A stretch of 64,000 nt of DNA from Opisthorchis felineus. Taxonomy: Eukaryota; Platyhelminthes; Trematoda; Opisthorchiida; Opisthorchiidae. The stretch lies in NCBI GenBank assembly GCA_004794785.1, contig SJOL01006490.1, forward strand, positions 1,248,466 through 1,312,465, read 5' to 3'. The notes under the pieces are model-generated. The model searched no databases and had not been told where the DNA came from. It saw only the letters and a program-made list of their open reading frames with translations. Position numbers and translations under genes: made by a program. This document shows positions 13,801-25,800 of the stretch, in pieces (within the stretch, counting starts at the first letter, position 1; each line of letters opens with the position of its first letter).

Positions 13801-16800
13801 AACTACCACAGAAAATATATGACCCACTGAAAAATCACGCGTTGATTCTACAACTGGATGCACTACTGTGTAGTGGTCATTTTTAGCACCTTAAATATTA
13901 TTCTCGGTATCTCACTTTCTGAGCTTCCGAAGAAGACGGGGTTATGATAGGCCGTCAAGAAGGCCTCAAGCACCATTTCGCTACGAAAAACATTTGTATT
14001 GTTTCCTACGGAGTTTTAATCTAACTCACAAAGAGAACCGAAAACCATGTACAATCAGAAAAGCAGTCTTCCAGAATTTCCACCGGCCTACTTTTACCAC
14101 ACTTGGCAATGCAAGGTAGACGCAAGAGCACATTGAGACCTCCAGGTCTAAACAAAACGGCAACCGCGCTGTGAAGCTTATTGTGCTAGACTCAATAACT
14201 CATCCAAAAATGTACCAAAAGCAGGAACAATCAGTACAACCTAACTCCGACATTTGGATGCAATAAACAGAAATCAAACAAACAAATCACACTAGCCTCT
14301 AATAATCAGCATATCCCTACCTCTTTGGCGTTGCTGGTATCGGTCAACACAACGTTGATTCCTCTGAGAAAGTCCAAGAGTAAAAGATGTGAAGCTGGGA
14401 GATCTGCGGCAAAAAACCGCATTCCGCACGATTGGACGATTCCGTGTACATAGCGCTACAAACAGAAGAAGCACGTCCAATTAGAAAACTAAGCTAGCGT
14501 GTGATGTCCAGTAACTTCAGTGGATTGAGAACGTACCTCATCTGTTCCCGTCAAATATCGATGAAGGGTGCGGTAAAACTGAGCAGTTAGTTCGTAGTTC
14601 ACTGGCCGATCCGGAGGTCGAATTACGCATTCACAAAGGGTACTTAGCGCAGACAGGCGGATGGATGGGCCCATATCGCGCAACACTAGAACCTGGGATG
14701 GTGGGAAGAAAGGAAAGACGAGCGTTTGAAGAACATTTGATCGTTACCAAATCTTAAGGTGCGGATCATCAGGTCACATGCACCTCAAGATGGAAGTGGA
14801 CGTCTCATACAGAAACACCAGACGCGAATAACATGCATTTATGAACAATTACGAGGAAGCATGTCGGAAGGCGATAGCAAGCACACAAGAACAAAGGGCA
14901 TAAGCCACTTGTTGTCCCCCTCTTCACTCCTATTCCATGAGATCGGTCAGTCATCCCTCAGACGATCCATGAGTAGCAATTACATGTAGGCAAGATGATA
15001 GCAGGGATAGGCTTAGTCGGTACTTATACATAGTAGAGGTTCGGACCTCAGAGGCGAAAATACCATGTTCTGACCAAGTATTTGTCATTATTTGTTTTAA
15101 CGCTCAAATGCTTTTGCAATGAAGACAAAAGGAAGTGATGGCAGAGGAAAATAGTGACCCTATAGTTATGCTAAACAGTAAATTAATAAAACATTCATAA
15201 TGGAGTGAAATAAGGACGAAAAAGCTGTAGAGAAAACGAGAACTAGGAACTTACCTCCAACAAAGTTGGCACAACATATTCAATCGGAACACAATATTCC
15301 GCCAGTGGTTGGACGCATGAATCACTAACGGGATTAAGCTTTTGGTGCTGTTGAATTTTAAGCAACACACCCACAAGTTCGGAAAGGTAGGTGTAGACTT
15401 TCTCCAGATTTGTGTTGTTTTCTATATCATTCACATTACCCAGCATACCGAGAAATCGTCGCCAGCAAACAACAATAGACTCTTGTGTCCACCCGGGTGC
15501 CTCTCCACCAGCGAGGATGCAGCGTGGGACGTTTTGTGTTTCAAACGTAGATTTTGTTGGCGTTTGTGTTAAATCCACATCTACAGGGAGAGAACCAAAA
15601 GTGGAATAAAGAAACAAATGTATAGTCATCAATGGGACGTCGTTTATGCGTCAAACATCGAAGGTCAAGCAAAGGTCAGGTACAAACACAGAGACAATGG
15701 TAGAAAACAAACAAGAAATAAAGCGCTCAAAAGTGCATCTTTGAATATGCCGACGAGATAATATCAGTATATTCATCCGCAGTCTTTTCAACGATTACCA
15801 AACAACAGTGCACAAGGGCTAATAAAAATGATAAAAGCAGGTAAAATAGCTAAACAGAAGCTCAGAGCGCGCCATAAACTCCGCCCAACAATAAATATCC
15901 GATCGGATAGCTCGGACTGTTTCTTGCAGAGGCAGGGGTCAACGAATTTAGGTATTGCTCCAGTCAGCTGTGTATCATTTAGCTGGTAGTGTAAGGAGCT
16001 CGAGACAGCTCAGTGGTTAACGCGCGAACCTACTGACAGGAAGGGTACTGTGGTTCGAACTCATCCGGCGCATCTCGACTGTTCCTGCCTAGGCTTCGGC
16101 AACCTGGCAGTATCTCAGCCCTCGTGCTTCCTCCGGGTGGCACGGTAGCTAGGAATCGTAAGGTTGTTACAACTGAACGACTAGACTAGTGTAAAAATGT
16201 AAAAGACACGAGGTATAACTCACCACTCGTTTTGAACTTCGTTTGAGTATCCATGAGTGTTCGATCGCCTTATCATTGGATTCATTCATTGAATTTACCT
16301 TTATATTGCCCATCGTCAGCCGGCGAGCAACAAGCAAGCCCATTATACTACGACAAAACCCGATCTGACTTGGTTTTACGCAAAACCGTGCTTAATTGCT
16401 CCACCTTTGTTGCAGTTGCCACTAGTGTGTGTGTGTGTGTGTGTGTGGGGCGGTTAGTTTCGGACCATGAGGCAATAAAAGTAATGATAAGAATAGTGCA
16501 ATTATCCTCCTTCAGAAGGCTGTTCTGGCCGAATGCAAAAAGTGGCCTGTTGGAGGACTGTCTTCAAACGAGGGTTAGGGGTTTCTTTACGAAGTGAGCA
16601 CTCATCCTAAATTGTTCTGTATAGTTGTGTCTATATTGACTGAGATACTTATTTTGCCAAAACTCAATATAGTATGGTTTCTACGCTCTCATTACAGTAC
16701 TATATTTGCCCCTCGAAACGAGCCTGGGAGTAGATGAAGCCTCTTTCCAGGGAGCACTTTTTCGAGAGTTATTGCGTTCTGCGTTTCTCGCTTATACATT

Positions 16801-19800
16801 GATCAACAAAATCAACTATCGTACACTCACGCGTTCTTCCAGTAAAACAACTACGCGTTGTCACTAAAGCGATATCCACCCTCATTTGCATGCTCAAACC
16901 GTCGTTTCATTTGGTTTTGATAGGATCTTTTATTCTGGTATTTAACACTCGCGATTCGATGCCTATCAAACAAGATGAGCTAGTTCTAACTGATTGTGTT
17001 TTGAAAATCTCTCTCAATGATTTTTAGCCAGCTTTCCAAAGAAACCGAAACTTGGTTGCCATTCCAAGTTGTCAGGCAAACTAAATCCCCAAATACAAGC
17101 AACATACGTATTGTACCGCGAAGTTACCACGTGCAAAAGCCTGGATAGACAGATGTTACACCAAATGGGTTGCAGCGATTCAGTCAGATTGCTTTACTGG
17201 ATCCCAGGTGGTACTTTCTTATAAAAATTCACTTTGATACTGAGACTTGTTGCAGTGATATGCAACACTGCGTCGACACCATCGCAGATAATAAGCGACC
17301 ACAAGTATCGTATGGAGAGAAAAAAATGATGGTATTGACAACAGTTGATTATTCTCGAGATTTGCGGACGGATGAACATGGAAGGTCTAAATTTTGCCGA
17401 CTATCTGTTGGGCACACAAGGAGAGTGCCAACTGCTTCGCACACTCATGTAGTTTCTCTGCAGCATCCGAAACATTCAAACTATCTGATACCACACCGTG
17501 ACTTCACATTATGCCCACCCAACACCCCGTATCACACACCAACAAACCTCCTGTCCCTTTAATCTCATTCAAACCAACCGATTGCAGCATTGATTGTACA
17601 AAAGTTAGAAAACAACATCTACGTATCCGAGAGGTTGATATAATGGAGTTGCTTTAAGAACTGGGAAACTGGGTAGCTGCCCACTGAATGCAATAGGTTT
17701 GATGCAGGAGAGCCACGGACCGCACTGACTGAGTCATGTCCATCAGTTTTGTCATTGATGAACCGACTTCTGGTGTCCCCATCTAGAGAGGTGGCAGTTG
17801 TTAACTCGGCCGAGTTTAATAGTTGGCACTTCATAGCCTGCGCTCGTGCCCACCGCGTGCACGAGTGAGTGAAAAGAGCTCTGCGAGGTAGGTGGCCCAC
17901 TGACATATGACGTACAAGTCCAAAACAGCGTAACATGTGGAAGGCCTACGGTGCACACCTCAGCAGAGGAAAAGTAGCGAACCCCATACTGTGAGTAACC
18001 ATAACACCAGGCGCTCTGGATGTAAAATCGTACCATCCACAGTGAGAAGAGTGTGAAAGCAGCAAGGTGTTCCCCCGGCCGGCCAACATGCCTATGTTTA
18101 TGGAAGCAGTGATGGTCTCTCCTCACGAGGAACGACGGTTCGGAAAGTTCTGGCCCTAAAGTCTGAAAACTTCGAACAAAACACCCTTGATACATGACTT
18201 ATAGCTGACAAACCGAAAATGAACGGAGCTATTACTGGTTATTTGCAAGCTATGCCATTAAACCGCCAGTCTCAAGGTGAAGATTTGGTCAGGACGAAAC
18301 CCATTTCGGTTCTCACGAGGTTTTCTCTCCGGGTTCGACCAACTGTGCATGACAATGCCATAGAGCATCTTAGATTTTACATGTTTATTTCAAAGTGGTT
18401 TTCTTATGGTGCTCTCGCCCTTTTTTGAGGATTAACTATATTTTACCTACGTATAGGCTACCAAAAATTCGAATAAGTAATGTTCTTCTTAGTAAACGGT
18501 AAACCGAAATGTGTAGCACGCAGCACTGGATGACGACGATGACGATAATAATGATGGTAAAAATCATGGTGATGAACGTTACAGCCGCTAATCATCCAAG
18601 CAGGTATTGATGGCCGGATGTATAATAGTACATAGTAGTCTCGCAATTCACATGTTCTGGGTTCACACTCCGGCTGGGCCCATGGGACTCTAATGGGCGT
18701 AAAACTTGACTTTGGTGTCACTATTCCGGCGTAGATGAACCTGAGCGCTACATGTGAGACAGATCAGATGAGTGATGGGCGGACAAGTGAGACAAAAACT
18801 GCAATTACCCATACGTGATTGCTCGTGAGCCGCGTTTGGTGTGGGCGGTGCTCAGGAGGACATTGAAACTTAGAAGCAAGAGATAGTGATGTTTATTTTA
18901 AATTCCTCGGGACTTTTATCACATCAGAGGAATCCACTTGGGATGGCTTTTATGGATCTTTCAGGAAGTTGGATTGTTCAGAGGAGGAATAGTGTATCCG
19001 CAAGATCGCAGTGAGGCACATCTCAGTCCCTAGTGGGACGTGCAATCAGCTTAAGGGCATAGATGTCCTCTACTGAAAGGATCATCCCTCAGAGAATAAG
19101 CCCGGTTCGTCTCTTGAAATAAATTCAAATGGTGAAATCCAGTATAGAAGGAATCGTTTTTAGTCAGCCCCTTTATGTGGTATCTCCTGTGGGAAACAAC
19201 TCCATTAACCACTGTGATACCTGCGTAAAATTTTATCAGATAAAGGCTTAAACGACAGAATACTAAAGGAAAAAACGAGCTGAAATCTATCAAATCAGTG
19301 TAAACTGAAGGGTAATTAAGACGAGGAAAGCTTGGAATAACTGAAAGAACCCACTACAGGGTTCGGTTACACATCATGTACCGGAAACAGAGATGACCGG
19401 GCTCCAACCGGAAAGCGGCTACAAGTGGTGTGCAGAAAAGGACCTCTGATCGATTTTTGCTGGTGCCCTAGAGAGTAGCACATGAACAACGATGCTCTAC
19501 TACTGGACGTTTTGCACACCTCGTTTTTCACCTCGGAACAACATGACACTGGGGTAAAACTGCGACAATTACTTGAAACGCACTGTAAACTGTAACCAGT
19601 GTTTTCAGTTCTGCTACGATAAATAAGAAATATAATTAATCTACCTCGGATTCACATAGAACAAGGACATTTATCCTGCAAGGCTAAAAGGGTGAACGGT
19701 GAAAGGGGCAGAGATAGTCAACAGAAAATATCATCCCTCTGTCCTTTAAAGTATCTCACTCACCGATTCCTAACTCTGGAGACGTAGCCCTCAAGGTCCC

Positions 19801-22800
19801 GGCGCGATGCTGTAGAGGTGGGCTGTACGTACCTCGGGGTGAACCGTCCAGTTGGACTGCAAAGGAGAAAGAGACAGTTGTATGAACCAACCAGTTTGGA
19901 AACAAACGAACCGTTAAAGCGAACAGCAAATGGTGCCCCATCACGGTTATCAACGGAGAACCAGATTTATTATAAATTAAATGGGGGATAACAAAAATTT
20001 GACACATTTGAAGAGCGACGTTAACCATGTACAACAATTTACACCTAGAAGGGATTCGTCTAGGAGGGGCTACTTTCCTGAAGGGTACAAAACATTGATG
20101 CTCGTGAACCACGACACTGCTGAGGAGAGACTGCCCTCCAGGAAAGGCCGAATACCCTTTTCACCTGTGGCGGTCACATTCGGGTGGAGGAGGATGGAGC
20201 AGCGCAAAATGAAAAAAACGACAAATTACACTAGACAACAGAGAGCAATGTACGATTGTTTCCTACTAATAGAAATCATCAGAAATACACACCTTGCGGA
20301 TTTCCCCCACTGACAGAGAAATTGTGTCATGTATGATCCGAGTGACTTGCATTTACCCAAAATGGAAAGACAAGCGTCCTAAACTAAGCAGATGGACAAA
20401 ACAGAATGCTGGAGCATTGGCAGTAATCATTAACACTTCTGGAGATGGTAGTGATACCTTAATCCTCTAAAATGTCTCAATTTTACGCAAAAAGACCCTT
20501 ATCAAAAGTCGTTGAATCCATCAGTATGGGCGCAGGACCCAGACGTTAATGTACACCGTGGTGTCACACTTGATTTTGAAAGTATACTACAGTGTTGTGT
20601 ATCGTGGGACAATGGGAAGGGAATACTACTAACAACTCCTACTTAAGTTCCAGTGTTAGCTACGAAAGCGGGACAGAAAAACCTATTCACTTAGGAAGAA
20701 GAAAGGAAAATGAATCCGTCGACTGTGACGTGAGTTGTAATTTAAGTTCAGTGAAGTTAACAACATCAACGAAAGTATGTTTACTCGACCACCTTGTACG
20801 ACCAGATAATGAAAAACGGACCATACCAAATCCACATAATGTGGATTATCCTATTGAGTATGTGATTATCCTAATTTCCTTTTAGCCACTAAGGAGCTAT
20901 AGTTTATCTGAAGATTCCGCCCCACAGGTTGTTAATCTGTTCACCGGTAGTTACAGCCACTGTCTATGAATATATCCTACGGTTGGCAAGAAAACAGGAA
21001 GTGAAGCCGATTCGGTCATCGACAACCTTACCAGGTCATTTGAGGGCCTCAAGTGTGACCCCCAAAGCACACATGGTTCTGCCAATGCGCCTTGGCTCCA
21101 AGCCCCCTAGCAACTATGTAAAAGCACACTTCCTCATCTCAATCAACGTCCCCGTACCTATTTTTTGCACGAGATTGGCACGGGAATTTACAAGTAGTGA
21201 CAATCCTCAGGATAATAAAGTCACATTTATGGAGTGGGAAGACCACAGTCCCAGATTATGCTGTTCGGCTTATGAACCAAGTTTCGACACAGCAGCAAGA
21301 GCAACGTGTAATTGATCACACAAATGTCCGAATCATGTGCATGCGCCGCATACCTGAGAGCAGCGTAAGATCAATTGTGAGGGTATAAAACAAATCAAGG
21401 GCACAGTTTAGTCAACCTGAGCAGTAGGGTAACTAACGGCCCAACTGAGAAATCAACGAAACATACCAGCCAATAAAAAGCAGTCAACGACGGAGCGTGT
21501 TGTCAGTGACTTACTAGAAGCTGGCGATTCTTCGCCTATTTTCACATCAGGACTGACAGAGTAAGCCTGAAAAGTAAAGCATAAAAATCAACCATTTTGC
21601 GACACAGACTATTTCAAACACTTGTATGAGGGTTAGTATGCAACCCCAAAAGTTATCGTATGACAGGAGATGTAAGGAACACCTGAAGGTAAACGTTCAC
21701 CCGGACGATGGTATGAGGGAGAGCTAATCGGTTACGTTAACGATTACTCCGTAGACTCGTATGAGAACATGCTAAGGTGAACATACATAAGGCCGAGCGA
21801 GCGTGGAAGAAGTTGGACAAACTGAAGACCCGTGACGGTACATGGAGTTCGCAGCACGTGCATGGCACTCTAACAAAAAACCATGGGAAACAACACGAAT
21901 AACGTGTGGCTTTCTACGCGGCACAAGCTGATTGGAACCGTAACGATTGGACAGGCGCGAGTCCACGTTGGAAGCTTCAGAGTATGCCGAACAAACGGAT
22001 GGTGGAGCACCAAACTGCGATGTCCGATAAACGGGAAGAAAAGCGTTTGAGACCGAGAAATCTGTGCTCACTGAACAAAAACAGAGGCATCGATTCAATT
22101 ACCTCAAAGTAATCAACGGGTTTGTCAAACAATCCAGAAAAATCCGAGTTCATTTGTAATTCGCAATGAGAGTTCATGGAGAACTGTTTCCAAACTGTAG
22201 GTAACCGACTGGTACCAGTACTCGTTAGAATATTCAAGAATAGTCCTCGTTGTTGAGACCAGATGCATAGAGCGACATACCCGGATTCCATACAATCCTG
22301 AACAGTGGATCAAAAGTCACCGCTGTGGACAAGACATGGTTAGTAGGCTACAAGGTGACTGAGTGATAAACCTTGGCCTCAATAAAAGTGATTGCTTCTG
22401 GATGCGTCCAAAGTCTCTGCAGTTATCCAGAAACACTTAAAACCATCAGCTCTTCCGTCACAGACTGGATTGAAGTTATTGGGCAGCAGTGACATCCGTT
22501 GTTGTACGGTATGAAACACACTACAGGGAACGACAAAATCTCCGTAGACGTAACAATATGCTTATTTGTGAGCTAGGAAACAGGTCGTACGAGGAGATGC
22601 ACCCACTGATGTTACGTAATCTCGGTCTGAGGCACATAACTTCCGAAACTGTAATGGGTGCGCACAAAAGGCATGTGTATCAATCATTAACAAACCAATC
22701 CATTAAAAAAGTAGTCCACGATAAGAAACAGTTACGAAACTGCCGAAAATGATCGACGTTTCGGTTACCAAAAGAGTATAGAAAACTGATTAGGGATAGC

Positions 22801-25800
22801 TTGGAGGTGCATATAAAGCATATTCTTGGGGATCGATATAAATAGGGATGAAATACTTCAAACGCTAAAACTGTTTTCCGGTGTTACGGAGTCAGGAGGA
22901 AAGTAATCAGAAAATCAACATTGAAACAGTGTTTTCCACAAACAATAATAAAAGAATAATGATAATAATACAACTGTATCACCCTTTCGATGCCTAGCTG
23001 CCGTGCCAACGGAAGGAGGCCTGAGGGCTGGGATACTTCCAGGTTGCACAAGTTTAGACAGGAGCAGTCAAGATGCTGAGGTTGGGTTCGAACCACGGAT
23101 CTTCCGGCCCATAAGCTGGCGCCACAAACAAGATTAACGACGAATAAGATCTTACTCATCCAACTTGCAAAGCCCCACTGCTACAGAAAATGGGGGTGCA
23201 AGCTCCACTTACCTCCGGAACACAGAGCGCCAAAAAGACACAAACGTGCCGTACAGATGTGACCTTTCAACAATGCGCCCGAAGAACTACATACAGCCGA
23301 ATGCAGAACAGGGTTATAGGAAATAGCCCCTCAAACCGTGACTAAACAACTTTACAGTTAAGTGAAGGGGAACTCTATTAGTTCCTAACATTCCAGTGAG
23401 TTGTCCATAAAAATCCGTCCCACAGATGGGCTAGATCATACTGAATGGCATTCGTTAGGGGAAATAATAGCCCAGCACACCGAACAATGATCAATGAACA
23501 TTGCCAACAAAGTACGAACAGTCACCTCCAGTGGGGAAAGAAAACCAGGTCTGTAATTATAAGGACAAATTCATGCCCAATGGCCGAAATAAGGCCTAAA
23601 TCTGACATCCAATATGCATAGGAGTGATCAAGATGTCAGTGAACCACGGAAGATCCGAGTTAACCAGAGCAATAGGAATCAACACGAAGACAAAGTACTC
23701 CAGATGCAACCCTAATGGCGCTCGGACGTCTTGTCGATGGTAGCCACAACTGCCCTTTTGGCAGTCCGCAACACCTGCCGATAGCTCTAACCCTGAAAAC
23801 ACTGGCAGTTAGTTACTTACTTAGTCCCAACTCTGTCATCCATCAGTGGCAATATGCTCCCACTGAACATCAACATCCTCATTATTTTGTTTCTCGAATG
23901 ATTGAGTTTCATGCATTGATAAGATCCCTCACTATAGTGAATGTCTAAATAAAGTTTTCTTCTAGCTTTATCCTCTGAAAAGGAGTGGGTTTTAGCAAAC
24001 GTGTCCAGCATTACGTATGTTTCAAGTTTGGACTTAACAGGGGTCTGGTAAAAGGACAGGATCCAGGGCAATAGCGAATTAAGAAAAGGCCTCAGCTAAT
24101 GCAAAGCGCAGTTTTCCTTCCTGAATGCTACTGGCACTGAGTGGAAGGTTTAAAGTCAGCTGTAATCCTAACCTTACATCCCAAACAGTTGATGTCTTCG
24201 GAATAGCTACATGGCATTCAGCTCAGCCATGGTGCGCTAGAAGGATGACACCCGTCCGTAGGAGATGACAACGCTTTGGGACGTTTGTCAGGGAATTAGA
24301 AGCAACGGTTAAGACATCCAATTTACGAAATTCTCGCTGGGTAGCACCAGGTTGGGGGTTGATGAACCATACGAAGCCAAGACAGTTGACGTAGAGAAGA
24401 CAAGGATGTAGACCGAAGATGCAGAAGTAAGTGTTCACCTACCTTCGGTTTGAAAACAGATCCTCCATCCAGGGACGCCCTATCACTTAATCCGAAATCG
24501 TTACGACTCAGTGCCGAAGATGAATCGTCATCTAAGGTTGGCCGATCCGGTAGTGGGGAATGCGGTTCTTCCAACGAAAATCGAAGGCTTTGTTGACTCC
24601 CAGACTTCGTGCCACCAGCGTCAACAGCTCCTTGCAAGGACGATCGTCGAAGTCTTCTGTTCGTGGCTGATCCAACCGACAAGACAGACCTAGCATCCGG
24701 TGAGGGACCGGATGCGACTCTTCGTGGAAGGTGTTCACCATCACTCATTGAAGTGCGTAAACACCGAGAAAACTGATCGGACATTCCGTATGTCGGGTCG
24801 TGTATGGAATGCACAGGTGTTGACTTTTTTAGGTGGGAAATAAGAGGACACATAACATGAATTAGTGAACGAGAAAGGCAGCGGGTGAGAAACAACAAAG
24901 AAAGCGTTGCAACGGCGAAAACGTGAGCATGACGGAGGGGACATGATGCAAGAACAAGCAACAAGACAGAAAAGCAGCGAATATTGCGCAGCGGCCAAAC
25001 AAACAATCAGAAGCAAACAGGAAAAACATGATTGCTGATTATGTTATCCATGCACTAGGACCAGAACGATAACAATCTGGTAACGTCCATACCTCATTTA
25101 AATTGCTTGCGCTTCGACGCATAGCAAACACGGTTGGTTCCCTCGAGGGGACAAGAGTTGTAGAACGGTGAGCTGGCTGGAGGGTGCGTGGGAGACTGTG
25201 ATGACGACTACTATCCATCTTCGGTAGTTTTCCTTCTGAATCCGCTCGATGCGTAGAACGCGTGTCGTGATTTGATATGGTGACACTGGGAGAAATACCT
25301 GCATCAGTGGTGAAACTAAAGTGCCCTTCATGAGTTTGTGTTGGACTTGCAGGACTAAGGGGCTCGGAACCTCCATCAGGGTCATACATGTCACATGGCT
25401 TTCTCAAAACATCAATGCCGGACATACTTACTATAGCTTCACTAAAAGTGGGATCAGCAGATAGTGGTTGCGGGGATATAGGAGCCTGAGCCCCGGGTTG
25501 AAAGACATTGGTTGACGGGACGTGTGCTAGTGTAGAATCTGTGAAAGACTTCGGACGAGCACGAATGGTTGAATGATGTCCTGGAAAGGAGAAAGGTGCA
25601 GTTAGCGTGTCAATAAAATGAGGCTATGGAGTGGCCAAAACTAATGGGCTATACCTAAGCATCAACCGTGGTTGACTGGGTAAACTAGTTCGACGTAGGT
25701 GGCGAGACGCCGTTGAAAAATGCGATGTCGAGAAAACGGTTGCACGAAACGGGAATGTGAATCAGCGACATGGGTGATTAAGTCGGGCTGCTTGGTAAAC

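Larger units (their letters stand above)
15581..19763. other. RALGAPA intron 18 (4.2 kb)
   Basis: Contains a complete SINE-A (15996-16182), a (GT)n run (16425-16447), an RTE remnant (17800-17945) and a possible tRNA-headed SINE (18604-18730). A 130-codon plus-strand open frame at 17170-17562 resembles nothing I know and is probably chance. Confidence 0.6.
19857..24442. other. RALGAPA introns 16 and 17 around micro-exon 17
   Basis: Apart from exon 17 (21515-21566) and a SINE-A copy (22960-23120), I recognise nothing. Minus-strand open frames at 21772-22313 lack usable splice sites in the required phase. Confidence 0.5.

Noticed and set aside
15996..16090. tRNA gene call for the A/B-box region
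   Set aside because: The same head is attached to the same body in several copies, so it is a SINE, not a tRNA gene.
17170..17562. 130-codon plus-strand open frame within RALGAPA intron 18
   Set aside because: No similarity, no splice or promoter context, on the opposite strand of the gene.
23821..23974. Possible RALGAPA exon with a CACTCCTTTTCAG acceptor and GTAAGTAAC donor
   Set aside because: Only open with phase 1 in and 2 out, which cannot sit between exon 16 (phase 0 out) and exon 17 (phase 0 in); no similarity.
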